64,000 nucleotides of DNA from Clostridium_AD sp050717515 (GTDB lineage Bacteria; Bacillota; Clostridia; Clostridiales; Clostridiaceae). The translations under genes were made by a program, and so were the position numbers. This document shows, piece after piece, positions 26,265 to 35,093 of the stretch. Numbering within the stretch: the first letter of the stretch is position 1; each line of letters starts with the position of its first letter. The stretch is taken from positions 248,001-312,000 of the forward strand of contig NZ_JBOITL010000032.1 of assembly GCF_050717515.1 (NCBI RefSeq), given 5' to 3'. The notes beneath the pieces were generated by a model that saw nothing but the letters and a program-made list of their open reading frames with translations, was not told the origin of the DNA and searched no databases.

Positions 26265-26603
26265 ATGCTTCAAATAGAAAAAGATTTAATTAGAATTCAA
26301 ATTTTATTTGAGCTATATGAAAATTTATTTTGTATTTGCAATTACAGAGATATTACAAGGAAAGAATACAAAATCTCAGGTGGAAACAAGTGTGAGATAA
26401 TTGCAGCTCTCTATTATTTAAGTGACAGAGGATTTATTAGTGTAAGGACTACAAGTGAAGATGATGTTCTAATTATCTATATTAGAGCCAGAGGAATTGA
26501 TGAAATTGAACTTAAGATAAAAAAAGCTACCACCTTGGCCCTAACTCTCAGCTCTAATAAGCTACTTATTCCAAACTTTGATGATGTGCCTGATGACTGC
26601 TAA
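26265..26603 (+). CDS. Unknown small protein, paralogue of 25521-25898 (cassette gene 3)
   Basis: The 112-residue soluble protein is clearly related to cassette gene 1, with ILFELYE, EIIAALYYL, RARGIDEIE and the KLLIPNFDD end in the same order. It has an AAAGGTAGG ribosome site and follows the beta-flower gene by 11 bp. Two diverged copies around one different gene suggest duplication within the cassette. No known family is recognised. Confidence 0.6.
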   Translation: MLQIEKDLIRIQILFELYENLFCICNYRDITRKEYKISGGNKCEIIAALYYLSDRGFISVRTTSEDDVLIIYIRARGIDEIELKIKKATTLALTLSSNKLLIPNFDDVPDDC

Positions 26604-26731
26604 ATCCTTGTTGCACTAAAAAATCATATGGAGTCTCAACTATATTGTCATTAAGTTAATATAGAGTTATAATGAAAAATATCTTAACTTATGTGCTTGT
26701 ATTTTATTAATAAAAAAGTGAAGGTGTTAAA

Positions 26732-28054
26732 ATGGATTATGTGCAAAACTCAATATTTGATAAGATGTTACATAAGGCTCCACTGGCTGATAGAGTTCGT
26801 CCGAGAACTCTCCAGGAATATGTAGGTCAGGAGCATATTATAGGAAATGGCAAGGTTTTGAGAAATATTATACAATCTGATAATGTTTCTTCCATGATTT
26901 TATGGGGTCCCCCTGGAGTTGGAAAAACTACTCTTGCTATGATTATTGCAGAAATTACCTGTGCTAATTTCATAACCTTTAGTGCGGCTACTTCAGGAAT
27001 AAAAGAAATTAAAGAAGTCATGACAAAAGCAAAAGAAAATCGACAACAAGGTATCCGAACTATTTTGTTTATTGATGAGATTCATCGCTTCAATAAGTCT
27101 CAACAAGATGCTTTTCTTCCCCATGTAGAAAAAGGTAATATAGTTCTCATTGGTGCAACCACTGAAAATCCTTCCTTCGAGGTTAACTCAGCCTTATTAT
27201 CACGCTCTAGAGTATTTGTTTTGAATCCTCTAGACATTAATGATATAATCAAGGTTTTAAAAAATGCACTATTGGACAAAAGAGGGTATGCAGGGCTACC
27301 AATATTTGTTGAGAGTTCTCTTCTTGAGATTATAGCGGTGTTCTCAAACGGAGATGCAAGAACAGCGCTCAATCTGTTGGAATTGGCAATTAGTAGTACG
27401 CCTATGGAGTCCGGTAAGCTAACCTTAACTAAAAAAATAATTGAAGAATGTCTGAATAAAAAAACTCTACTTTATGATAAAAAAGGAGATGAACACTACA
27501 ATATAATCTCAGCTCTTCATAAGTCTATGAGAAACAGTGATCCAAATGCCTCTGTTTATTGGCTTGCCCGCATGTTAGAGGGTGGAGAAGAGCCTTTGTA
27601 TGTTGCGAGAAGATTAATTCGATTTGCTTCTGAAGATGTTGGACTTGCAGACCCTAATGCTCTTCAAATTACAGTCTCAGCTTATGAAGCTTCTCACTAT
27701 ATTGGAATGCCAGAATGTACAGTAAATCTTACCCAAGCTGTAGTTTACCTTGCAATGGCTCCGAAATCCAATGCACTTTATACTGCTTATGAAAGTGCAA
27801 AAGAAGATGCCTTAAATACCATTGCAGAGGGTGTACCTCTTCAGTTAAGAAATGCTCCTACCAAGCTTATGAATTCTCTTGGTTATGGAAAGGACTACAA
27901 GTACGCTCATAGCACAGATGAAAAACTTACTAACATGCAGTGTCTTCCTGATAATTTGAAAAATCGACAGTATTATAAGCCCACTCAGGAAGGTCTTGAA
28001 AAGAAAGTTTATGAAAAGCTAGAATATATAAACAGTGTTAAAGCAAAGCTGTAG
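26732..28054 (+). CDS. rarA: RarA/MgsA AAA+ ATPase (replication-associated recombination protein A)
   Basis: The 440-residue protein is normal length. It has Walker A GPPGVGKTT near 58-66, Walker B LFIDEIHRF near 112, sensor 1 GATTENPSF and the RarA-specific C-terminal region (EDVGLADPNALQI; AMAPKSNALY). It acts as a tetrameric clamp-loader-like ATPase at stalled forks. It is a single gene with an AAGGTG site upstream and no clear terminator before the converging deacetylase gene. Confidence 0.95.
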   Translation: MDYVQNSIFDKMLHKAPLADRVRPRTLQEYVGQEHIIGNGKVLRNIIQSDNVSSMILWGPPGVGKTTLAMIIAEITCANFITFSAATSGIKEIKEVMTKAKENRQQGIRTILFIDEIHRFNKSQQDAFLPHVEKGNIVLIGATTENPSFEVNSALLSRSRVFVLNPLDINDIIKVLKNALLDKRGYAGLPIFVESSLLEIIAVFSNGDARTALNLLELAISSTPMESGKLTLTKKIIEECLNKKTLLYDKKGDEHYNIISALHKSMRNSDPNASVYWLARMLEGGEEPLYVARRLIRFASEDVGLADPNALQITVSAYEASHYIGMPECTVNLTQAVVYLAMAPKSNALYTAYESAKEDALNTIAEGVPLQLRNAPTKLMNSLGYGKDYKYAHSTDEKLTNMQCLPDNLKNRQYYKPTQEGLEKKVYEKLEYINSVKAKL

Positions 28055-28113
28055 TTGTATACCTACTATATACATAACAGCCGCACTTTTAGCAGGTGAG
28101 CTTGTTTTAGATT

Positions 28114-29058
28114 TTAATTGCCATACTGTAGCTTGTGCGCTAGAGTTGTTAAATTGTCTAGTGGACCCATAAATATTCTATTAATTCCATATGGGTTATC
28201 TTGTTTTGAAGTAAATCCCGTATCTGTAGTTATTCCTAAGGTTATCCCGGCTGCATGGGCTGCTTTAACGGTATCAGCATTGTATGAACCACATGGGTAT
28301 GCCAAATAAGTCACCTTTCTGACTAATAGCTTTTCTAATATAGAATTTGCTGTAGTTATTGTAGCTAGTTGATTTGCGTAAGATAAAGTACCTAAGATTT
28401 CATGCTTATTGGTATGATTTTCTACCCTAAATCCATTAGCATCCATTTCTTTTAACTGTTTTGAAGTCATTGAACCTGGATTTTTATCTATGTCTTTTGT
28501 TATCATAAATACAGTAGCTTTCTGCTTATTTGCTTTTAGTACTGGATAGGCTAGTGTATAGTTACTTAGATATCCGTCATCGAATGTTATTAATACTGGA
28601 TTTTTAGGCAAAACTGTTCCCTTAGATAAGTTAGCGTAAAACTGATCCATTGTTATTGTATTATATCCATGTGTTTTTAGATAGTTCATTTGAGAAATAA
28701 ACGCTGCCTGTGATACTATTAAACCATCTGTTTTTGTGATGTTAACTGCTAATTTATGATACATTAACGTTGGTATTTGCTGAAACTGTTCTGTGTTAGT
28801 TGAACTTATTATTTTCACATAGGAGCTTGCTACATAACCTGTTTTACCCTTATAACTTATCTTGTAAAATCCATTCGAAATTCCAAGAGTGTTTATCTTT
28901 GATTCTTTGGGCAGTGAACCTATGATGGAAGATCTGGATGAAGCACTACTTCTTACGTTTAATGAAGATGAGGTAGTTACTACCCCGCTAGATGCTAGTG
29001 CTAGTTGACAACTTAGAACGGTAAGTATTGTTGTTAATAATGCCACTTTTTTTTTCAT
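28114..29058 (-). CDS. Secreted polysaccharide deacetylase with SH3 domain
   Basis: The 314-residue exported protein has a signal peptide (MKKKVALLTTILTVLSC... ending LALASS), a bacterial SH3 domain (about 24-85; SLNVRSSASSRS, GYVASSYVKI) and a NodB deacetylase domain. The latter has ITFDDGY and the zinc motif HTNKH, and a final LAYPCGSYN strand. It removes acetyl groups from a wall or surface polysaccharide; SH3 probably binds peptidoglycan. The Cys in the signal peptide is not in a good lipobox. The ATG at 29058 follows AAAGGAATGG. It is monocistronic. Confidence 0.88.
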   Translation of the reverse strand: MKKKVALLTTILTVLSCQLALASSGVVTTSSSLNVRSSASSRSSIIGSLPKESKINTLGISNGFYKISYKGKTGYVASSYVKIISSTNTEQFQQIPTLMYHKLAVNITKTDGLIVSQAAFISQMNYLKTHGYNTITMDQFYANLSKGTVLPKNPVLITFDDGYLSNYTLAYPVLKANKQKATVFMITKDIDKNPGSMTSKQLKEMDANGFRVENHTNKHEILGTLSYANQLATITTANSILEKLLVRKVTYLAYPCGSYNADTVKAAHAAGITLGITTDTGFTSKQDNPYGINRIFMGPLDNLTTLAHKLQYGN

Positions 29059-29260
29059 AATTACGACCATTCCTTTCGTTTCGCTCAAGGTACAAACTGA
29101 ATTAAACCCTTCACCCTTGGCATTTTAGATTTTACCTCCGATGTAGCCCTACCTTATTATAATCAACCTTCTTGTCCCATGTTACAGAAACACTTTTATT
29201 GCTACATTGTTGAATAAAGATGGAATCAGCTTGGACAACAACAACAATATAATGTACTTT

Positions 29261-29356
29261 TCAATTGTTGTTTGTGGCTTGAACTGAGATATTAAATTGT
29301 ATTGTAGTTGTTAAAAATAATGCAAATAATATTTCATTATTTGTTAATTTTTTCAT
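29261..29356 (-). CDS. Possible 31-residue secreted peptide or leftover signal peptide
   Basis: The frame starts MKKLTNNEILFALFLTTT and ends SVQATNNN. It has a positive start, a hydrophobic core and a plausible VQA cleavage point but almost no mature part. The ribosome site (AATAGAG) is weak. It may be the head of a lost exported gene. Outside it, the stretch between the deacetylase start and 29485 holds only a probable deacetylase promoter (TATAAT near 29158 on the minus strand). Confidence 0.25.
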   Translation of the reverse strand: MKKLTNNEILFALFLTTTIQFNISVQATNNN

Positions 29357-29485
29357 CTCTATTTGATATTATATCATTTTTTTTAAGTGATTTTGGTCTA
29401 AAACATAAATTATTTTGTATACTTTAATTACTTTCAATTTCAGTAGGCTGGAGTTACTATTTTAAATTAAAGATGGAGTGAAAAT

Positions 29486-29667
29486 ATGCTTTCAAATGAA
29501 AATGGATTATTTGGAGAAGTTTATTAAATTTAAGAGTAACTGGTTCAGAATGGTTTACAGGTGGATTCTTTGGACCTGAAGCTGGTATCGCAGCAACTAT
29601 AGTTCTTTTTATAGGAATTGTGATTGTATATTTTATTCCATGGCATAAAAATTTAGATACGGTATAA
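29486..29667 (+). pseudogene. CPBP (CAAX-type) membrane protease, C-terminal remnant with frameshift
   Basis: ATG at 29486 reads MLSNENGLFGEVY then a stop. The next frame continues LNLRVTGSEWFTGG, FFGPEAGIAATI and a closing membrane helix ending WHKNLDTV before TAA. This is the tail of clostridial CPBP intramembrane metalloproteases. The catalytic motifs and most helices are missing. Confidence 0.7.
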
Positions 29668-29786
29668 TTGACTAATGACGCAGCTATAAAATATCTTGGT
29701 AAAGGGGTAAGTAATTATGATTGGGGAATTTCTATTCCAACTACTTTTTCCTCTTTTTTTGTCTTTGATACCAAATATTATATTTA

Positions 29787-29841
29787 TTAAGGTTTTATTA
29801 AGGTTTTATATCAGTTTCTTTTAAGGAATAAATTATATACT
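29787..29841 (+). promoter_or_regulatory. Tandem 11 bp operator and promoter of the PAP2 gene
   Basis: TTAAGGTTTTA occurs twice in direct tandem (29787-29797, 29798-29808), a spacing of exactly one helical turn as used by OmpR/PhoB-family regulators. A TATACT at 29836-29841 lies 27 bp downstream, placing the repeats just upstream of the -35 position. The VanR-like regulator at 30808 is the obvious candidate protein. Confidence 0.5.
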
Positions 29842-29919
29842 TTAAATATAGATAACACAATTAAGGAGATCTATTGTGAAGTTTTATTTATAGCAAATAT
29901 TTTGAAAGAGGCGATAAAA

Positions 29920-30615
29920 GTGGATATAAATATTAAAAGTTTATTACATCGAAGAAATTATGTGAAAGATTTTCTCTACCTTGCGCTTATGTTAACGCTA
30001 CCAATTCTTGACATAACATACAAAATGCTTAATAATCCAAGTGTAAAAGTACATAGTCTTATGACAGATATAGATAGAAGTATTCCATTTGTCAATGCAT
30101 TTATTGTGCCTTATGTAATTTGGTATGGCTTTATATATGCCGTACTAGTCTATCTTTATTTTAAGGATAAAGAAATTTATCTTAAAACTCTTTTAACCTA
30201 TGAGGTTTGTATATTAATATCATTTATAATATACGCTTTATTTCAAACTACGGTTCCAAGACCTGTACTTTCAGGTAATGATTTTCTTACAAATATAGTT
30301 AGGTGGGTATATCAATCGGACAATCCTTTTAATTGTTTTCCGAGTACTCATAGTTTTTCAAGCTACGTTATATTTAAAGGTGTAAGCGAAAGCAAAATAA
30401 AAAATAAAATTATTCGATTTGTAATATCTTCTATGTGCATTTTAGTAATGATATCTACTATATTTGTAAAGCAACATGTGATTTTAGATTTATTAGGAGC
30501 CATAATATTAGGAGAGGTAGTTTGTAAAATAGTTTTTAAATTTAAATGGGAAAAGATTAACGACATGTCAGAAGGAAAGGCCTCTACTTCTATAAGTGAT
30601 AGTCACATACTATAA
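29920..30615 (+). CDS. PAP2-family membrane phosphatase
   Basis: The 231-residue membrane protein has about six helices and the phosphatidic acid phosphatase 2 motifs: a reduced first motif near TTVPRPVL, NCFPSTHSF (motif 2) and KQHVILDLLGA (motif 3, with the catalytic His and Asp). It probably dephosphorylates a lipid phosphate at the outer face of the membrane. I start at the GTG at 29920, 9 bp after AAAGAGG; the upstream TTG lacks a site. A tandem operator lies upstream. The 3' remnant of a second PAP2 gene and a two-component system follow. Confidence 0.8.
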   Translation: MDINIKSLLHRRNYVKDFLYLALMLTLPILDITYKMLNNPSVKVHSLMTDIDRSIPFVNAFIVPYVIWYGFIYAVLVYLYFKDKEIYLKTLLTYEVCILISFIIYALFQTTVPRPVLSGNDFLTNIVRWVYQSDNPFNCFPSTHSFSSYVIFKGVSESKIKNKIIRFVISSMCILVMISTIFVKQHVILDLLGAIILGEVVCKIVFKFKWEKINDMSEGKASTSISDSHIL

Positions 30616-30702
30616 CAAAAATAAAACTTCAGTCTTATGTTAACAATCCCATTTATTAATAAATATACTCGTTCATAAATAATCTAAATAGAGGAGTACA
30701 TT

Positions 30703-30783
30703 ACCATATTTGCAAAACAACATGTAAATTTAGATGTCATATGTGCTATATTGTTATGTGATGTGGTTTTTGAAAAAAATTAG
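30703..30783 (+). pseudogene. Second PAP2 phosphatase, C-terminal stump
   Basis: The stretch reads TIFAKQHVNLDVICAILLCD, then VVFEKN and a stop, against TIFVKQHVILDLLGAIILGE in the intact gene just upstream. It includes motif 3 but nothing before it. GAGGAG stands just before it with no start codon. It points to an old tandem PAP2 duplication of which only the end is left. Confidence 0.75.
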
Positions 30784-30807
30784 TTTTATTTGGGGGAGAG
30801 CTACGAA

Positions 30808-31509
30808 ATGGAAAAAGAAACAATACTTATTGTGGAGGATGAAAAAGAAATTAGGAATTTATTAGATATATATATAAGAAATGAGGGATACAAAACTATT
30901 TTAGCAGAAAATGGGATAGAGGCTATAGAGGCTGTTAAAAATGAAAATGTTGATTTGATCATATTAGATATAATGATGCCTGGAATGGATGGTATACAAA
31001 CCTGCATGACAATAAGGGAAGAAAGGAATATGCCTATAATCATGCTGTCTGCCAAAAGTGAAGATATAGATAAAATAATGGGGCTTACAACAGGTGCCGA
31101 TGACTATATTACAAAGCCTTTTAACCCTTTAGAATTGGTGGCAAGAGTAAAATCGCAGCTTAGAAGATATTTCAGGTTTAACAATTTTGAAAAAATAGTT
31201 AAAAACACTAGCATTATTCAGGTGGATGATTTAGTAATAAACATAGCAAATCATGAAATTGAAGTTAATGGTAAATATGTAAAACTTACTCCTACAGAAT
31301 TTGAGATACTAAAGCTTCTTGCTAAAAACAGAGGTATTATTTTCAGCATAGAAAAAATATATGAACTTGTATGGAACGAATCCTTTATGGAGTCTGAAAA
31401 CACAGTCATGGTGCATATAAGAAAAATAAGAGCAAAAATAGAGCAAAATCCTAGAAAGCCAATATACATAAAGACTGTATGGGGGGTAGGATATAAAATT
31501 GAAAATTAA
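30808..31509 (+). CDS. OmpR-family response regulator (VanR-like)
   Basis: The 233-residue protein has a receiver domain with acidic residues 10-12, phospho-acceptor Asp54 (LIILDIMMPG) and Lys of ITKPFNP, and a C-terminal winged helix with LTPTEFEILKLL and TVWGVGYKIE. The ATG at 30808 follows GGGGGAGAG; a TTG six codons earlier precedes that site. Its end overlaps the kinase start by 11 bp. PAP2 upstream and the repeat protein downstream are plausible targets. Confidence 0.9.
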   Translation: MEKETILIVEDEKEIRNLLDIYIRNEGYKTILAENGIEAIEAVKNENVDLIILDIMMPGMDGIQTCMTIREERNMPIIMLSAKSEDIDKIMGLTTGADDYITKPFNPLELVARVKSQLRRYFRFNNFEKIVKNTSIIQVDDLVINIANHEIEVNGKYVKLTPTEFEILKLLAKNRGIIFSIEKIYELVWNESFMESENTVMVHIRKIRAKIEQNPRKPIYIKTVWGVGYKIEN

Positions 31510-32557
31510 TGTATTTAAACATGTAAAAAAAAGATTAAGATTAGAATTAATTTTAGCATTTATAATATCATTCATATTGGGTGCAATATCATTTAAAAGA
31601 TCATTTGAATTGGATATAATTGCAGGAAGTAATCAATTTACAGCATTACGATCTGTAATATTTGGCGTAGGTGTTTTTATAATAATATTTCTATTATTAA
31701 CACGAAAAAAAATGAAATATATAGAAGAAATATCAAATGGATTACTTGAAATATCAAAAGGTAATTTAAATTATAGAGTAGCCCAAAAAGGTAGCGACGA
31801 GCTTGCTGGGCTGGCTACACATATCAACTATATGGCATCTGAGCTTAATGAAAAAATTGAAAAAGAGAGAAGAGCTGAAAAAACAAAAATTGAACTTATA
31901 ACAAACGTGTCCCACGACTTAAGAACTCCACTTACATCTATAATGGGATATATTGGGTTAGTAAAAGATAAGAAATATGTAGATGAGGTCCAGATGGATG
32001 AGTACATGAATATAGCTTACAATAAGTCGGAAAACCTAAAAATACTTATTGAAGATTTATTTGAATATACCAAACTTACCAATGAAACAATTGCACTTAA
32101 CAAAGAAGAGGTAGCTTTAAATGAACTTTTAGACCAACTTACAGAAGAATTAGTTCCTATTTTTGAAGAAAATAATCTTACTGTAGAAAGAGAAATTTCA
32201 AAAGAAAAAATAATGGTTAATCTAGATATAAACAAGATTTTAAGAGTATTTGAAAATCTGATGATGAATGCCGTAAAGTATAGCTTAAAACCTAGTATAG
32301 TTAAGGTTAGATTATATAAAGATAAGAGTAATGTTATAGTTTCTATTGAAAATAAAGGGGCAAAAATTCCAGAAGAAGATCTTGAAAAATTGTTCGAGAG
32401 ATTGTACAGACAGGACAAATCCCGTGCAGCTTCAACTGGGGGAAGTGGTCTTGGTCTCGCTATTGCAAAAAGTATAGTAAATCTTCATGGGGGAGAAATA
32501 TGGGCTGAATGTAAAGATGAAAATATAAGATTTTTTGTTAAGTTGGCGATAGCTTAA
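31499..32557 (+). CDS. VanS-like sensor histidine kinase
   Basis: The 352-residue kinase has two N-terminal membrane helices (about 15-30 and 45-65) with a very short outside loop, a HAMP segment, the phospho-His in SHDLRTPLTSI and an ATPase with the GGSGLGLAI G-box. The short loop suggests it senses something within the membrane or through a partner. It starts at TTG within the regulator's last codons, preceded by GGGGGTAGGA, so translation is coupled. A strong terminator follows. Confidence 0.88.
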   Translation: MKINVFKHVKKRLRLELILAFIISFILGAISFKRSFELDIIAGSNQFTALRSVIFGVGVFIIIFLLLTRKKMKYIEEISNGLLEISKGNLNYRVAQKGSDELAGLATHINYMASELNEKIEKERRAEKTKIELITNVSHDLRTPLTSIMGYIGLVKDKKYVDEVQMDEYMNIAYNKSENLKILIEDLFEYTKLTNETIALNKEEVALNELLDQLTEELVPIFEENNLTVEREISKEKIMVNLDINKILRVFENLMMNAVKYSLKPSIVKVRLYKDKSNVIVSIENKGAKIPEEDLEKLFERLYRQDKSRAASTGGSGLGLAIAKSIVNLHGGEIWAECKDENIRFFVKLAIA

Positions 32558-32578
32558 ATGTGTATTGTTTTATATTTT

Positions 32579-32620
32579 AAAAAGAAACAACCATCTGGGG
32601 CTCAGATAGTTGTTTCTTTT
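32579..32620 (+). terminator. Terminator after the VanRS-like pair
   Basis: Arms aagaaacaaccatctg (32581-32596) and their complement (32602-32617) pair with one G-T and run into T4. Confidence 0.8.
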
Positions 32621-32637
32621 GATTAACTATAACTTTT

Positions 32638-32732
32638 TCACTTGGATAAATACTTAAGAAGTGCTTCATTAAAAAGACGGATATGAACTTTTTCATTTAG
32701 TATGATTCTCCTTGCAGTGGACGGATTGTAAA
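32638..32732 (-). pseudogene. Possible C-terminal remnant of an unrecognised gene
   Basis: Leftward the frame reads NPSTARRIILNEKVHI, then RLFNEALLKYLSK and a stop. The composition is protein-like over about 30 codons but there is no start and no longer frame. The family is not recognised; chance is possible. Confidence 0.3.
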
Positions 32733-32824
32733 TGGGAAATTGAAACTATATTGTTAAAATATCGTATATACTTATGAAGGATTAAATAATAGTAGTCTAT
32801 TACAATTTTTAAAAGCACTTTGAA

Positions 32825-32847
32825 CCCTAACCAATATTTTGTTAGGG
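32825..32847. promoter_or_regulatory. Small inverted repeat upstream of the leucine-rich-repeat gene
   Basis: CCCTAAC (32825-32831) and GTTAGGG (32841-32847) form a dyad 57 bp before the start codon. It could be an operator or a leader hairpin. Confidence 0.4.
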
Positions 32848-32903
32848 ATAATTAATAAAAAAAATGTTAAACCAAACACAAGAAATCAAGGAGGCAAAAA
32901 CAC

Positions 32904-35021
32904 ATGAGACAAATCAAAAAAACGCTAATCATATTTATAGCAGTAATATCCGTAATGGCTGGAAATTTAGGCAATGTTGTAGCAAAAGCTGAAGTAGTTA
33001 ATCCAGTTACTCCAATAATAAATTACGTTGGGGTAGATCATTCACCACTAGTAGTAGGAGATACTGAAACTTTTACAGTAACTTCATCAAAGTTTGTAGG
33101 TAAAGTACAATATAGGGCATTCCTTTTCGACGGCAAAAAATGGAATGAATTAACCAGCGGATATAGCGCTGAAGTGGATGCTAAAACTCCATATGTCTTA
33201 CCAAAAACACCAGCATTTAAATCAGGAAAATACAAGTTGTCAGTTTGGGTAAAAAGAGCAGGAACAACAGGCAGTATTAAAAAAAGCTATGATAATTACT
33301 ATGCAGAAGCATTAAATTGTGTAACTAAAGATAATGCAATCAGAGTATATGCAGGTGGTGCACCTAAAGTTGAAACTAATGGTTTAACGTTTAAATTCAA
33401 TGGAATCGAAAACATAGGTGGAATTAAAGGACCATATCTTTATAAATTACATATATATAATCCAAGAACTGGAGTATGGACAAGCGCATCGAGTGAATAT
33501 ACAGAAACTCCATCATACATATTTAAAGAAGCGGGAACTTATATGGTTATCGTACACGCAAACACAGTTAATTCACCAACTTGGAAAAATTATATAGCTG
33601 GCAAAACAAAGGGAGCGTATGAAGCCTTTAAAACAATCATGGTAACTGTTAATGATTCATCAGTAGAAATATTTAAATCTACTATTAAACCAGCTGATAC
33701 TGGGCTTGGAGCAATAGGAAGTATAACTTTAACAGCTGATGGCGTTAAAAACTACCCTACAGCTAAAAAATACCAAATATTTGAGGGCACAACGCCTATA
33801 TCGGATATTGTTGACTTAGGGACAGCTACAACAGTTTATCCTGCAAAAGTTGCAGGCAATATGGTAAATGTTAAATTACTTGATGCTAGTGCAACAGTAG
33901 TTAAAGAAATATCTGTAGCTTTAGGAAAATCCGGAACAATAAGTGCTATTAGTAATGGCACAGATATAACCAGTAAGTTTACTGATAAATATTTTAAAAG
34001 TTATGTATATTCTCTGATAGGAAAAACTAGTCCGAGTCCAATACTTTATTCTGATGTGAAAGACATAAAAACCTTGAATTTCTATAGTGAAAATATGAGT
34101 AATTTATGTGGAATTGAGTATTTTAAAGCATTAACTGAGTTAGTTTGTTCTAATAAGGTAGCAAGAGATTTAAGTGATGCGTATGTAGCTCCTGGGCTAA
34201 CAACCCTAGATGTAAGTAAGAATACAGCATTAACTAAGCTAGAATGCAGATATAATCAACTAACAACCTTAGATGTAAGTAAGAACACATCATTAACTGA
34301 GTTAGACTGTATCAGTAATCAACTAACAACCTTAGATGTGAGTAAGAATACAACATTAACTAAGTTATATTGTGGTGGTAACAAACTAACAACCTTAGAT
34401 GTAAGTAAGAATATTTCATTAGCTGAATTAGACTGTGCTTATAATCAACTAACAACCTTAGATGTAAGTAAAAATGCAGCCTTAATTTATTTGAATTGTG
34501 ATAGTAATAAATTAACAACCTTAGATGCAAGTAAAAACTCAGCATTATCTAAGTTAAAATGTAATTCTAATCAGCTAACAACCTTAGATACAAATCCAGC
34601 ATTAACTAAGTTAGAATGCTATAATAATAAACTAGCCTTAGATTTAAGTAAAAATACAGCATTAACTGAGTTAAATTGTCAGTACAATAAGCTAACAGCT
34701 TTAGATGTAAGTAAGAATACAGCATTAACTAATTTAGATTGTGTAGGTAATGAACTAACAACCTTAGATTTAAGTAAAAATACAGCATTAACTAATTTAG
34801 ATTGTCAGAACAATAATCTAACAACCTTAGACGTAAGTAAAAATATAGTATTAACTGATTTGTTTTGTACTAATAATCAATTAACAACTCTGTTCTATAA
34901 TAATAAACTAACAACCTATTACGTTCAAAGAGAAACATGGTATGATTGGTATAAACTTCAGTATACAGATTCAAGTCATACAAAAACTACTAACAATTTA
35001 GTTCTAACAGCTAAAGATTAG
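32904..35021 (+). CDS. Secreted leucine-rich-repeat protein with N-terminal beta domains
   Basis: The 705-residue exported protein has a signal peptide ending near VVAKAEVV. Two Ig-like or triple-tyrosine-like domains follow (about 32-255; PLVVGDTETFTV, GKYKLSVWVKRAG). A middle domain spans about 255-430. Then come eleven leucine-rich repeats of 21 residues (about 432-665), consensus LTTLDVSKNTALTxLxCxxNQ, and a short aromatic tail. It lacks LPxTG or membrane anchors, so it is released or held non-covalently. Repeats of this kind usually mediate binding. AAGGAGG precedes the ATG and a terminator follows. It stands just after the VanRS-like operon. Confidence 0.82.
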   Translation: MRQIKKTLIIFIAVISVMAGNLGNVVAKAEVVNPVTPIINYVGVDHSPLVVGDTETFTVTSSKFVGKVQYRAFLFDGKKWNELTSGYSAEVDAKTPYVLPKTPAFKSGKYKLSVWVKRAGTTGSIKKSYDNYYAEALNCVTKDNAIRVYAGGAPKVETNGLTFKFNGIENIGGIKGPYLYKLHIYNPRTGVWTSASSEYTETPSYIFKEAGTYMVIVHANTVNSPTWKNYIAGKTKGAYEAFKTIMVTVNDSSVEIFKSTIKPADTGLGAIGSITLTADGVKNYPTAKKYQIFEGTTPISDIVDLGTATTVYPAKVAGNMVNVKLLDASATVVKEISVALGKSGTISAISNGTDITSKFTDKYFKSYVYSLIGKTSPSPILYSDVKDIKTLNFYSENMSNLCGIEYFKALTELVCSNKVARDLSDAYVAPGLTTLDVSKNTALTKLECRYNQLTTLDVSKNTSLTELDCISNQLTTLDVSKNTTLTKLYCGGNKLTTLDVSKNISLAELDCAYNQLTTLDVSKNAALIYLNCDSNKLTTLDASKNSALSKLKCNSNQLTTLDTNPALTKLECYNNKLALDLSKNTALTELNCQYNKLTALDVSKNTALTNLDCVGNELTTLDLSKNTALTNLDCQNNNLTTLDVSKNIVLTDLFCTNNQLTTLFYNNKLTTYYVQRETWYDWYKLQYTDSSHTKTTNNLVLTAKD
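34197..34920 (+). repeat. Tandem 63 bp coding repeats of the LRR region
   Basis: Eleven units plus a partial one, each about 63 bp, begin with forms of ctaacaaccttagatgtaag. One unit is shortened by two codons and one by a single codon. Near-identity of unit starts suggests recent expansion or gene conversion. Confidence 0.85.
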
Positions 35022-35046
35022 AGAGATGAAACCTTAAAAAAGCAAT

Positions 35047-35093
35047 AAAAAAGAATCATAAGCTTTTCAAGTAAGAGCGTATGATTCTTTTTT
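35047..35093 (+). terminator. Terminator of the LRR gene
   Basis: Arms aaaaaagaatcata and tatgattctttttt enclose a 19 bp loop. The remaining bases to 35443 are AT-rich, contain several small imperfect hairpins and no recognisable gene. Confidence 0.75.

Noticed and set aside
30808..32557. A vancomycin resistance locus because of VanRS-like proteins
   Set aside because: No vanH, vanA or vanX type genes are present; VanRS-like pairs are common in clostridia.
34197..34920. Regular 63 bp repeats considered as a CRISPR-like array
   Set aside because: The repeats are in frame within a secreted protein and encode leucine-rich repeats; there are no unique spacers.
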